Positions 1-11,600 of a DNA stretch of 64,000 bases are shown here, one piece after another. This DNA comes from Nematostella vectensis. Its lineage: Eukaryota > Cnidaria > Anthozoa > Actiniaria > Edwardsiidae. The DNA is taken from assembly GCF_932526225.1 (NCBI RefSeq), contig NC_064039.1, forward strand, positions 12,418,139 through 12,482,138, given 5' to 3'. Position numbers and translations under genes: made by a program. The notes beneath the pieces were generated by a model, which did not search any database, was not told the DNA's origin, and worked only from the letters and a program-made list of their open reading frames with translations. How positions within the stretch are numbered: position 1 is the first letter of the stretch; every line of letters starts with the position of its first letter.

Positions 1-640
1 AGCTGCCAGCAAATACCGAACGAATCAAGATTTCAAATATTCCTATAGGATAAACAAAAAATATCAAAGTATAAAATTATGATCAAATCTCTCGTAAAGC
101 CGACATAAAATTTTCGCGATAAAGCTTTAAATGAAATCTTTGGTTTTTCGTAGGGTTTTAAAATATTCTGTCATTAATCAAAGAAAACGCGTCTTCCTTG
201 AACAAATCGCAGTAAACGGGAACTGGGGTGGGGGGTTCGGGAACGAAGGGGTTCTCCGTGATCCGTGAAACCGATGCAAGGTGCGCGCAATTCCGTGGCT
301 CGTGATAACCGTTATCTTTAACTACGAGATTTGTGAAATTGAATTGCTGTATAAAGCAAAAGTTGGTCCGTAATTTTTAAGTACTACCCCCCCCCCCTTC
401 ATTCACCCCCCTTTCATCCACCACCCTGTATATATCAGGCACATGAGCGCTTGTAAAATAAAGACACACTTCTTACCTGCGCGTCGAGTAGTATGTTTTG
501 TTCATTCAAACGGGCATCTTCTGTCTAACATCTTCTTCGACCTATGAAGCTGTTGTTCCATTCTCTAATGTACATGCTCAATGCAATTCTAGGGTTGTTG
601 ACCACGGTACCGCAAGCCCCCCGACCATTTTGCCGTAAAA
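1..640. other. Non-coding stretch left of the Penelope element
   Basis: I see no gene here. The stretch is A/T-rich, with a C homopolymer near 387-400 followed by C-rich sequence. The short open frames on either strand at 525-786 overlap the arm of the adjacent retroelement and have no recognisable domain. Confidence 0.6.
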
Positions 641-693
641 CCTTTAAAAGAAAAAGCCGACAACAACGCAGATTTATGTTTTTTAGAACGATA

Positions 694-723
694 TTTCGGC
701 AGGCCAATACCTGCCTTCTTCAG
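694..723 (-). ncRNA. Hammerhead-like core motif, left arm
   Basis: On the minus strand CTGAAGA, an extra A, a 6-bp stem (GGCAGG/CCTGCC) with a 6-nt loop, then GAAA. This resembles the hammerhead ribozyme core reported in Penelope-like elements. The additional A before stem II and the lack of an obvious stem III make activity doubtful. Confidence 0.35.
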
Positions 724-867
724 GTTATAAATGAGTTACAATGGCATGTTACAGCTAGTATATTTACAAAGTTCATTGATGATTAGCTAGCAAAAGGTAA
801 AAATAGTAATTGAGTAAGGGATGACTTATGGAAGATGGTAAATAGGGTGGTGTGGATTACTAAGTAG

Positions 868-1392
868 CTAAACGGTTTCTTCACGCCGGTTGAGGCCACC
901 GGGTTCAAGAGTGCCAGCGCGAGCTATCAGTGTGGCTTCTCTTGCTTTGCGGATGGAGTCGCGGTTATTTCTTATTTTTTCAATAGATATGAGCTCTATG
1001 TCAGAAGCGGAGTGGTTACGTTTTAGGAAGTGTTCAGCGGCGTGGGTTGGTATGGATCGAGATTGGGAGTCTACAGTTCTGCGGTGGTCATTAAAGCGTT
1101 CTTTTAATTTACGTTTAGTTTCCCCAATATATTGAAGGTTACAGCGGTTACATTGAATCATGTAAATCACGTTTTTAGTATTGCAGGTTATGTGGGAGGT
1201 TATAGGTCGTGTTTCACCTGTTGAGAAAAATGTGTAGCTTGTCAGGCCATCGGTTCTAATATAGGGGCAGGTTAGGCATTTTTTTTTCGCAACGGAAAGC
1301 ACCGGGAGGTTGGTTGGTGGGAGAGCGGTCGGAAGGTAGCTTGGCTTTAACGAGGATGTCGCGGAGGTTAGGTGAGCGGCGAAATGCGACAA
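868..1392 (-). pseudogene. GIY-YIG endonuclease domain of the Penelope element
   Basis: This is a 174-residue open frame. A Cys pair (KKCLTCPY) precedes VIYMIQCNRCNLQYIGET, followed by KRKLKERFNDHR and a conserved His-rich segment. That is the GIY-YIG nuclease layout found C-terminal to RT in Penelope elements, where it would nick target DNA for priming. The domain looks intact, but it is no longer joined to a complete RT. The frame upstream of 1392 has stops before the RT part is reached. Confidence 0.82.
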
Positions 1393-1802
1393 GAGGGGGC
1401 TCAGTGAAAACCTTATGGCATCGCTTAGACGAGAGTAGAAGGTTGTAGTTTCTACGGATTATGTTGTTGATGTTAGGTAGTGTAGGGTTATAGGTAGTGA
1501 CAAAGGGGATGCGACGGGAGTTTTTGTGGTTGTTATTATTAGGGCGTCAATGCGGGAAATGTTAGCAACGCGTAGGATTTGTCTCTTGAGAAAAGCGGGT
1601 TTATAGCCACGCTTGAGGAGGTAGTTGGTGAGTTCATTGCAGCGGTTATTAAAGCTTTCTTCTGTAGAACAAATGCGGCGAATACGGAGGGCGAGGCTAT
1701 AGGGGATAGCCTTTTTGGTGTGATGAGGATGGCAAGATGAAAAAAAAAGGTGTTGGTGTTTGTCAGTAGGTTTGAAGTAGAGGTCAGTTTCGATTTTACT
1801 AT

Positions 1803-2215
1803 TTAAAGGGAGACATTAACGTCAAGAAAAGGTACATTGTAGGAGTGGGAGCTTGTAAATTTAATGGTGGGATGTAGATTGTTAAGATAATCTACAAAAG
1901 CGTTCAATTTGTCTAGACCCTCAGTCCATACAACAAAAATATCGTCGATGTATCTTAACCACGTATGGGGTTTGTAAGGGGCGTCACGCAAAGCGTTGGT
2001 TTCAAATAGACCAAGAAAGAGACAGGCGAAAGAGGGTGCCATGCGTGTGCCCATTGCGGTGCCATGCTTCTGGAGGTAGTGTTTGTCATTAAAGGAGAAG
2101 TTGTTCATTTAGAGGATCATGCGGATTAAATCACAAATAGTGCCTGCAGGGATGGGGTTAGTGTTACATGTGCGAAGGAAGTGGTGACAAGCGTTGATGC
2201 CATCATTATGTGATA
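1803..2215 (-). pseudogene. Penelope-type reverse transcriptase fragment
   Basis: The open part (2108-1803) contains the catalytic-motif equivalent RYIDDIFVVW and, before it, GTAMGTRMAPSFACLFLG, typical of Penelope RT palm motifs. The preceding frame (2210-2112) continues the same domain but ends in a stop, so the N-terminal half is broken. The fingers and the rest of the palm are missing because the element is truncated at the inverted-repeat junction near 2210. Confidence 0.8.
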
Positions 2216-2416
2216 GCCCGCGCTGGCACTCTTGAACCCGGTGGCCTCAACCGGCGTGAAGAAACAGTTTAGCTACTTAGTAATCCACACCACCCTATTT
2301 ACCATCTTCCATAAGTCACTCTTTACTCAATTACTATTTTTACCTTTTGTTAGTTAATCATCAATGAACTTTGTACATATACTAGCTATAACATGCCATT
2401 GTAACTCATTTATAAC

Positions 2417-2446
2417 CTGAAGAAGGCAGGTATTGGCCTGCCGAAA
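2417..2446 (+). ncRNA. Hammerhead-like core motif, right arm
   Basis: This is the inverted-arm copy of the motif at 694-723, identical in core and stem: CTGAAGA, GGCAGG/CCTGCC, GAAA. It has the same caveats about the extra A and stem III. Confidence 0.35.
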
Positions 2447-2547
2447 TATCGTTCTAAAAAACATAAATCTGCGTTGTTGTCGACTTTTTCTTTTAAAGGT
2501 ATTTTCATTTGGAATGCTCATTAACTACACTTTAAATTCCGTACATT

Positions 2548-2790
2548 GTGTAGTTCCTGATAATATCCATACCCCCCATTGAGGGGGGGCGGAGGTATGA
2601 CCCCCCCAACCCTCTGGAAATTCCAACCCCCCGGAAAAAAATAAATACAGTAACTGTTAATGAAAAAAAGGGCATTTTAACCCCCCCCCTCCCCTCTGGA
2701 AACTCCTGGGCGTTTGAACCCCCCCCCCCCCCCCCGGAATTTCCAATCCCCTCAATGAGGGTGGGGTATGGATATTTTCTGGAACTACAC
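2548..2790. mobile_element. MITE with ~40-bp TIRs
   Basis: The ends are inverted copies starting GTGTAGTTCC, continuing through a shared TATCCATACCCC and a CTCAATGAGG box. The centre is G/C homopolymer-rich. ATT flanks both sides (545-547 and 791-793 after the 2,000 mark), a possible 3-bp target duplication. No coding capacity is seen. Confidence 0.65.
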
Positions 2791-2972
2791 ATTTGTGGAA
2801 CACAATCAACATGTGAATCGCAGTCATGGGCATGTGATTCGCAAAGAAACACTTCATTTTAAGCATTTCGTGGAAGTTCAGTGGAAAAGGAAGGGGCAAG
2901 AGTTTGGCTGCAAAACATGGGGTGAGCGCTTGATTTTATATTCGATAAAACCAGGAAACTCTCCTACAGTGA

Positions 2973-3336
2973 CAGGAGCAAAAAATGGCAAAATTAAAAT
3001 TGTAAGGTTGTGTTAGGTTACATTTATATTTTGCCTAGAAGTTCCTTGCATAATATAAAACAAAATAAGCATTAGTATTTTTGGTAGATGATCCGTGCGT
3101 GAGATATGATTGAGGAAAGTTGCCATAAATCATGAAACAATTTCGCCCAAATTGGTCAATTTCAGACAAATCAAGAGTCTTGCAATTTGCAATACCTCAA
3201 GAACGGATTATCTACCAAGAAATACAAAAGCTTATTTTGTTTTATATTACACAAGGAACATCTATGCAAATAATCAAGCGAATATAAGCTATATAACACG
3301 ACCTTACAATTTGAACTTTGCCATTTTTTGCTCCTG
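2973..3336. mobile_element. MITE with ~130-bp TIRs
   Basis: CAGGAGCAAAAAATGGCAAA starts both ends in inverted orientation, and homology between the arms runs for about 130 bp (2973-3100 against 3205-3336). TGA on each side looks like a 3-bp target duplication. Non-coding. Confidence 0.7.
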
Positions 3337-3374
3337 TGAGCAAGGCTAAGAGGCTGTAAGGCTCAGGGATGGCG

Positions 3375-6300
3375 CTAGTGTGACCCCTTAATGCTTCTGT
3401 ATCGCGCCCCCTCCCCTTTAACAACTAGTTGGTTTGTTTCTACAGCCCCCTTCTCTCCATGGATGTTCTCTTCTGCTGTATAGTACGGTAGGAACGGAAG
3501 AAATCTCGCAATTCGCAGTTTGCTCAGGCGGTTCAGTCCAAACGGTAGGTCATAGATGTGGATTGAAGCAAGAGATCCACTCTCATCTTCTTCCTGGGTA
3601 ACAACTGATCGCCATCTATTGATACCTCGCTCTTCTGGTGTTCCTGGAATCGCATTGTCCAGAAAGAGTGCAAGTATTCCTGCCACCGCCATGTTGGTCT
3701 TCAAGAGTACAGTGATGATCTGATCGACCTCTCGTGAACCTGTCAGGAAACAAACCTCAAGATCAGATCAGAAGAAGGAATGCAGCAAGGAGGAGCTGAT
3801 AGACTAAGGTTTTGAGGGGCCAGGTCAAAATGCAAGGCGGAGAAGGGGTGGTGAACGGGGGCTCAAGACAGCTCACATGTTATCTGTGTCTGGGGCATGT
3901 TACCATGCCTAGAAAGATTTGACATTTTGAAAGACCGAAAAATTTCTAACTTTCTTCTTACCTAGTTTTCTTGTAACCCACACCATCCCTCCTCTAGTCC
4001 TCCCTTGCTTGCCGCTTATTTTTACCAAGGGGCGTTTATTCTAGGTTTGTAGCCGCGCCTCTCCGCTCAAATTATTGATAATTTTCTCCCCAAATTAGCT
4101 ATACTATCATGTCAGTATTTGTTGCCATAGTTACCTGTGGCTATGGCACCCGGATGCTTATCCAAATACCATGGCAACGCGAAGCCAAGCATCAGCGACA
4201 ATCCGATGATGAAGAGATTGCGTGACGAATTTAAATCGACGAACTGCAAGGTGGAGATCCCCACCGCAGCCACTATCCCGAACATCACCATAAAGACCCC
4301 GCCTACAATGGGACCAGGTACGGTGGTGAAAAGAGCACCTATTTTTTCGACCACGCCCATGACAACTAGGATCATCCCTGCGAACTGGATCACACGCAAA
4401 CTGCCAACCTGATGATGCAATAACCAGAGTAAGAGGAAACAGTGCGGTACCGCCTATAAGGGGGGAGGGGGGCTGAGGTACCGACTATAAGGGGGGAGGC
4501 TGGGTACCGCCTATAAGGGGGGCTGAGGACCTGCGTCCCATCCCCCCCATCCCAAGATATTATCAAGAAATGACCAGTAGGGGCTTGGCTGTGCCCCAAC
4601 TTTTCCTAGTTTCTCTGTATAGTGTCCCCGGTATTTCGAGATCCGCTTCGGACCTGAAATACAGTGACTTTACGAGTAAGCGTAGTTTGGTCCTTGGATG
4701 TCTCTATGACATAACTCCTAATGGTGACTCAAAAACCTGAGATTTCTCGTTAAAAGCTTGAGTTCAAGGGATCCGAGGTTACATTAAGACGAAGCAAGGG
4801 GAAGAACACAGTTCCAGAAATCCATATGAAATCTAATTAAAACTGAAATTTCAAATTGCAATGGTCTGTAAAACATGTCTCATTCCAGAGCCGTAACAGG
4901 CCACACACAATACAGAAACATTAAGAAAATATTGGGAGGGGGGGGCACAGCCACGCCATTTGTGGTCATTTCCTTATAAGCCCCCAGTGCCCCCCTGCTT
5001 AAGCCCAGCATTCTGTCTATGAAACAATTGTTGGAAGTTTTGTAGCATAATGTTGTCCCTTTAAAATTTGGCACTAACACTTAAAAGGGAAAGAAGAGGT
5101 GTTGCCAACGTGTGAAATGCGGGGCTGATTGAAAATGTTATAGGAGTTTGGCTGCTGCTGGTAGGTCCGTCCCACCAAAAATAACCTTCAACTAACTGCC
5201 ACCGATGCATTTTGCCTAAAGTGAATGAACGATCATAGATTTTTGCTACCTTTGTCATACCAAGGGCCCCGATATTCGTGCTGTATGACGTTGTCCCGTT
5301 ACCACTCCCCCACAGTCCGGTGATGAGGCATCCAATGCCCTCCATACCGATCCCGCGATTGACGGCATGCTTAGGGGGAGGAGGTGCTCCGCATAATCTA
5401 GAGCATGCGTAGTAGTCGCCTATGGACTCGATGATTGATGCCAAGACACCAGCCAGCATCCCAAACACCCCTGCGGCACTAACAGTGGGCGTGCCCCATT
5501 GACCTGTCAGTCAAGTCAACATTTAATGCATTAGAATATATTTATTTAGGGTCCAAGTGAACACTAACAATAAAAAATAATTATCGCAGTGGCTATATGC
5601 CCGACAGTCGGGAAAGGTCCACAATTGACTAAATGCCCGACAGTTTATTTTATTTTCAATTTATTTAAAAAAAAAACAGTTAATTGTCGACCTACTAAGT
5701 TCAAAGTATTCTATATTTTTTTTTAGAAAGGGCAAGCGAATCTGAGTTGAACTTTGTTGTCGGTATTGAATGTTTTCTGTCGTCCTGTGTACACTATAAA
5801 ATCGTAATTTAAGTGCCACTTAAGAATTTTCTACAGTATACTGCTAAATGTCGGTAGTTCTCAATTTGCTAAAATATCACAGTAAATTGTCAACCTTGTA
5901 AGTCACGCTAATCTGAATTGAGCTTTCTTTGTCGGAATTTAATGTTTCCTTGCTTGTATATACTATCAACACTTTTCCCGACGGTGTTATTCTAAAAGCG
6001 GCTGCTAAGCACACTAGTGTTATTGTAGCAAATAAAATTTAAGTTTCAACAAAATTAGCGATTTTATGGTGTATACAAGCAAGAAAAAGCATTCAATTCC
6101 TACAACAAAGCTCAATTCAGAATCGCTTGCCCTTTCTAAACAAATATAGGATAATTTGAACTTACTAGGCTGACAATTTACTGGCTTATTTGAATAAATT
6201 GGAAACTGTCGGGCATTTAGGACCTTTCCCGACTGTCGGCCATATAGCCACTGCGTATAATAATATACCATTTTAATCATTAAATTCTCATACTGCTTTA

Positions 6301-8511
6301 CAATTCTTCCCTTCTTACTCAGCCTCAGTAACCTGAGTTACTAAGTTACTTTCTGGAAGAAGATGGGGTTTCTAACACGTCATATTTCCTGGCTTAGGGT
6401 ACCTGGACCAGTTACTCCCCGGATAGCTCAAGCCCTGTCAATGAGTAATTTGAACCGCGACCGGCCCATTGACCGTTAATTGTTACTTTAAGTGGTATCT
6501 ACTAGAGTAGACGCCAAAAATTGCTAATTTTTTATAAAGTCGTGGGGTTTTCGGGAAAAGGTCGATGGAGTGTTAGGCTAGACGGTGAAACTAAAACTGA
6601 TTTCAGAAACTCTTTAAGTTGTTACTTTATGCCAATATTCGATAATATTCTTCCATAAAAATGCAATACATTCCATTCAATTTAATGTAGTACTTGAAGG
6701 TGTCTATTATTTATATGTTTAAGCGATTTAATGCGCATGTGGGGCCGTTAAGCGCTGTTCGGTGAAATTTAGAATTTACTCTATCACTCCCACATAACAT
6801 ATTAAGAATACTAGCATAAAGTAGCAACTCCATAATGTAGCACTCTCTATTAACGATAAATGAGTCGGTCGGTTCAAATCACTACCTGTGGCTACCTGTG
6901 ATTACTCTTTAGCAGAAGATGAGGTAACCAGGGTGACTCTCTGGCAGAATATGGGATTGGTAACACATTACTGGGTAAGGGAACCCCTACCAGTTACTAT
7001 CTCCTAGAAGATCGAGTTTGTAACACATTACCTGGGTAAGGGAACCTGAACCATTTACTTTCTCGCAAAACAATCGTCCGCGCATCTGTCCTCGCGTGAA
7101 AGTTTGGGTTCTTAGGGTCATCTGGGAATCCTCCCGCAGCCGTGACGATAGCGCAAATCATCCACGATACAAAGATTGCTAGAATGATCTGAACAAACAC
7201 ATCAAAAAATTGTTTTCTCACTCTCTAACATCTGAGACATTGTTAGCCTGCGTAGCAAGCGTTTCTGTGGAGTTTCGGGCGAAAAATGTGGCCGCGCGAA
7301 GAATGGGGTGAGAGAGTTTCCTCCCTCCCCCCTCTCCCCTCCCCCTTCTTTTTTGTGCGCTCGCCCCATTTTTCGCGCGACCAATATTCCTCGCTGTCTA
7401 TTTCTGCTGAAACTCTACAGAAACGCTTGTTACGCAGGCTAAGACATTGTGCAATTCAGGGCGGCTAGTAAGAATATACTCGAGTCCATGTGTCAGGAGA
7501 AGAGCGGATGCTTGCAGTATCCAAAAGCTGAAATAATATATTTACTCAAGAAAAAGAAAAAGGGCTGAAATGTCTCAGACAGACTGCATCTTATGTCTGG
7601 ATGTACGCCTGGTCTATTTTCTGGGTCTCCGCGCGCGTTGCCGTCTTCGTTACCTAAGTATAATAGTTTCTGACACTATAAGCTTTTTTTACTGTATTGC
7701 AGTAAACTTCCAACTAGTGGTAGCTAAGGTTTGTTTAATTATTGGGTTTAGTAGTGGGGTTAGGGTTTTATATTCAACCCTGTATTCAACTCACCGGAAA
7801 AAGCCTGAATACCGGAGAGTGTGCGACGAAGAAGCCTTTCTTGAACCTGTAGCCCGGCAGGGGCACCTCGATGTTGGTAAGCATCTGAGAGAAGATGGTT
7901 ATCAACGCCACCGTCCTATACAGACAAAAATAATTAAAGCAAATCCTCTGTTCACACTTAGAGCCAGAGCAGCATATCCCCTGTTGTTTAGGATCCCTGT
8001 GGTTGCCCGTAAAGAGGAGGGGATGGGGAGAACCTGACGTCACACACTTACCAAGCACATGGGGACCAAAAAAGAAGTCGGGGAAGGGAAGCCTGGAAGT
8101 AGGCTGGTACCAAGATTGACATGCTAATGCTGTTATCATAAATCATTTTTGATATGGATTTTATGTATTCACGGTGTTTTATTCCTTTAATCGTGTTTTT
8201 ACTTGATATCGACGAATTAGCAAGGAAACAATATCGAGTAATAAGCTTAAAATCTTCTAGGTAAACAATTTAAGAAGCCAAATTCGATAGAAATTGGCCT
8301 TAGCTCGTCTCAGTCAAGCAACCAGGCAACAAAACCTGGCCATGTTACCACCCCTACAGGTATCAACGGTCCATCCCTTGAGGTATACTCACGTGAAAGC
8401 CACTCCCCAATGATTGCCTGTATAAAACAAAACGATACTTTTAAAACATTGGTTATCGTATTTAGACCATGAAGTAATGAGAAGATTTAGTTAATAATGA
8501 TGATGATGATA

Positions 8512-8580
<69 letters not shown>

Positions 8581-8581
8581 C

Positions 8582-8633
<52 letters not shown>

Positions 8634-8660
8634 AATGATGATGATGATAATGATGCTGAT

Positions 8661-8691
<31 letters not shown>

Positions 8692-11600
8692 ATGATGATG
8701 TTGACGGGCCTGCTGCCATTCGCAATGCCCGCTACGTTGACCAAAAGCAAAATTTATATTTCAATCTTTCGGAAAGGCTCTGTCTAACAGCCTTAGCATA
8801 TTGTTTTTCAATAAAAAGATTTGAAAGCGTAATTATTCCAGAATTTCGGGCATTAATTGGCGCGTTTTCGAGTGGGTACCAACATCATGCACATAGTTAG
8901 AGATGATGATGATGGTGGTCATGATGATGATATTGATGGTGATGACGAAAAAGCAAGCAAAGAAATATCATGCGAAAAACATCGAAAAATAACACACGAA
9001 ATCCGTGGACTGCGTCTTACCAGCATGCTCTGCAGCGACATGGAATAGCGATAAGCCAATCAGAGTGATCGTAGGTGCCACTGTGATTGGTCCAATGAAG
9101 CGCAACAGGAATCCCACGATTCCTGAGAATCCGATGAAGATTTGGAACATTGAGGAGATCATGATGGCACCTTGGATCTGGGGAAGAAAACAGGAAAAGG
9201 AAAACAGAAACAAAGGGTTAGATAGAGGGCGGTTACTGGTGGCTGCTAGGGCGGTTCGCCTAAAGAGAGACAACGGTTCCCAATGAAATATCGAAGAATT
9301 GGATCTACCACTCTTTTATGAACCTATTTCACCTATTTCAAAAACGTTGTCAGTGCAAACGGCAAATAGCGATTGACAAATGGCGGTTCTACGTACCCGT
9401 TTATAATTCAAAAGAAAAAAATGAATAAAACATACGAATATTCATCTAATATAATCAATGTATTGTTCTGGCATCGCTTGAGTTTATTTATCACCTTTTA
9501 AAAAAAATAATTACTACCCATAAACACCTTTAGGTCGTAGAACTTCCATTTGGCAATTGCTATTTGCCGTTCGCGCTGACAACCTTTATTGAAATAGGTG
9601 TATGCATGTGAAAACAGAACATGAAAATAACATTCCTTGAATGAGGTTTAATACCCTATAGACCGCATTTGATTAAAAATATCTAAGGTCATCACTTGCA
9701 CTCGGACTGGGTGTCGTAAAATGAAGGGTAAAATGTCGGCAAATCCGGAAAGTAAATAACATGTCGGGGTCACATAGTTACCTCGCGCATGCGTATTCTC
9801 CAATCGCCGCTGTCGACCGTTGTTGCGTTAGATGATATGTTTAATTCACCTGTAACTGAACAGCAAAATTAAAACATGATGCCATAAAATGTAGCGATTC
9901 TAAAACACACCTTCTCTGTTCTTATTACGAAGCGATGTGTCAGACTACTTTGAATTTGATCTTTCTTCTTCGGACTTCAATTAGGGCGGGCTATTTTTTT
10001 CAGGATAGTAAGCGAAAAAAAAAAACTAGTTCTCTAGTAGATTCGTTCTGTATTATAGCTTCATGATGTGTCAGTTACCTGTACCCGCTGGACACTTGAA
10101 CTGCGGGAGCGACAAGATGGCAAAAGTCGGCGCCAAGAAGGAGAATGACCCTCCTTGGATGATTGGCAACCTACAAAGCAAAGAGGAGGGGAGGCATGGT
10201 GCCGTTGACTGGCTCCAAGTGGTAATAGGAATTTTTTTGTTTACCTGACGCCTAATGTGGTCTGCAAAAGAGTGGTGATGCCCGAGACGAAAAACATAGT
10301 AGAGAGAACCTCCGCGACGACTAGAGGGTTGTTGGAGAAGCCCATCGGTCCACTCAAGATGAATGGAATGGTAAGAGTTCCGCCCAACATCGTAAGGTAA
10401 TGCTGCAATACGATAAATAACGCAGTATTAGAGACGGGCATGGTATTCCTAAATGGGCACGGACCGGGCCTAACAGGGTATACATAAACAAGTATACTGA
10501 CCGAGTCCATAGCGTACGCCTAAATGAGTACGGACCGAGTGTATAGGGTACGAATAAGTGAGTACGGACCGAGTGTATAGGGTATGCCTAAGTGTGTACG
10601 GACCGAGTGTATAGGGTATGCCTAAGTGTGTACGGACCGAGTGTATAGGGTATGTCTAAGTGAGTACGGACCGAGTGTATAGGGTATGAATAAGTGAGTA
10701 CGGACAGAGTGTATAGGGTATGCCTAAGTGAGTACGGACCGAGTGTATAGGGTATGCCTAAGTGAGTACGGACCGAGTGTATAGGGTATGCCTAAGTGAG
10801 TACGGACCGAGTTTATGCCTAAGTGTGTACGGACCAAGTTTATAGGGTATGACTAAGTGAGTACGGACAGAGTGTATAGGGTATGTCAAAGTGAGTAAGG
10901 ACCGAGTGTACAGGGTATGCCTAAGTGAGTACGAACCAAGTGTATAGGGCATGCCTAAGTGAGTACGGACCGAGTGTATGCCTAAGTGAGTACGGACCAA
11001 GTGTATAGGGTATGCCTAAGTGAGTACGGACCGAGTGTATGCCTAAGTGAGTACGGACCGAGTGTATAGGGTATGCCTAAATGAGTACGGACCAAGTGTA
11101 TAGGGTATGCCTAAGTGAGTACGGACCGAGTGTATAGGGTGTGCCTAAGTGAGTACGGACCGAGTGTATAGGGTATGGCTAAGTGAGTACGGACCGAGTG
11201 TATAGGGTATGTCTAAGTGAGTACGGACCGAGTGTATAGGGTATGCCTAAGTGAGTACGGACCGAGTGTATAGGGTATGCTTAAGTGTGTACGGACCGAG
11301 TGTATAGGGTATGCCTAAGTGAATACGGACCGAGTGTATAGGGTATGAATAAGTGAGTACGGACCGAGTGTATAGAGTATGCCTAAGTGAGTACGGACCG
11401 AGTGTATGCCTAAGTGAGTACGGACCGAGTGTATAGGGTGTGCCTAAGTGAGTACGGACCGAGTGTATAGGGTATGCCTAAGTGTGTACGGACCGAGTGT
11501 ATAGGGTATGTCTAAGTGAGTACGGACCGAGTGTATTGGGTATGCCTGAGTGAGTACGGACCGAGTGTATAGGGTATGCCTAAGTGAGTACGGACCGAGT

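Larger units (their letters stand above)
641..2502 (-). mobile_element. Penelope-like retroelement, 5'-truncated, with inverted terminal arms
   Basis: On the minus strand a reverse transcriptase fragment (about 2210-1800) is followed by a GIY-YIG endonuclease (1392-868), the gene order of Penelope-like elements. The ends are inverted copies of each other: 641-931 matches the reverse complement of 2210-2502 with few differences. The arm is therefore the 3' end of the element, copied in inverse orientation onto the truncated 5' side; variable terminal repeats of this kind are known for the group. An in-frame stop interrupts the RT just upstream of the Met near 2108, and several stops lie between RT and endonuclease, so the copy is dead. 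No clear target-site duplication was found. Confidence 0.85.

Noticed and set aside
8462-8787. Poly-Met, poly-Ile and poly-Ser open frames
   Set aside because: They are translations of the (ATG)n microsatellite in an SLC23 intron.
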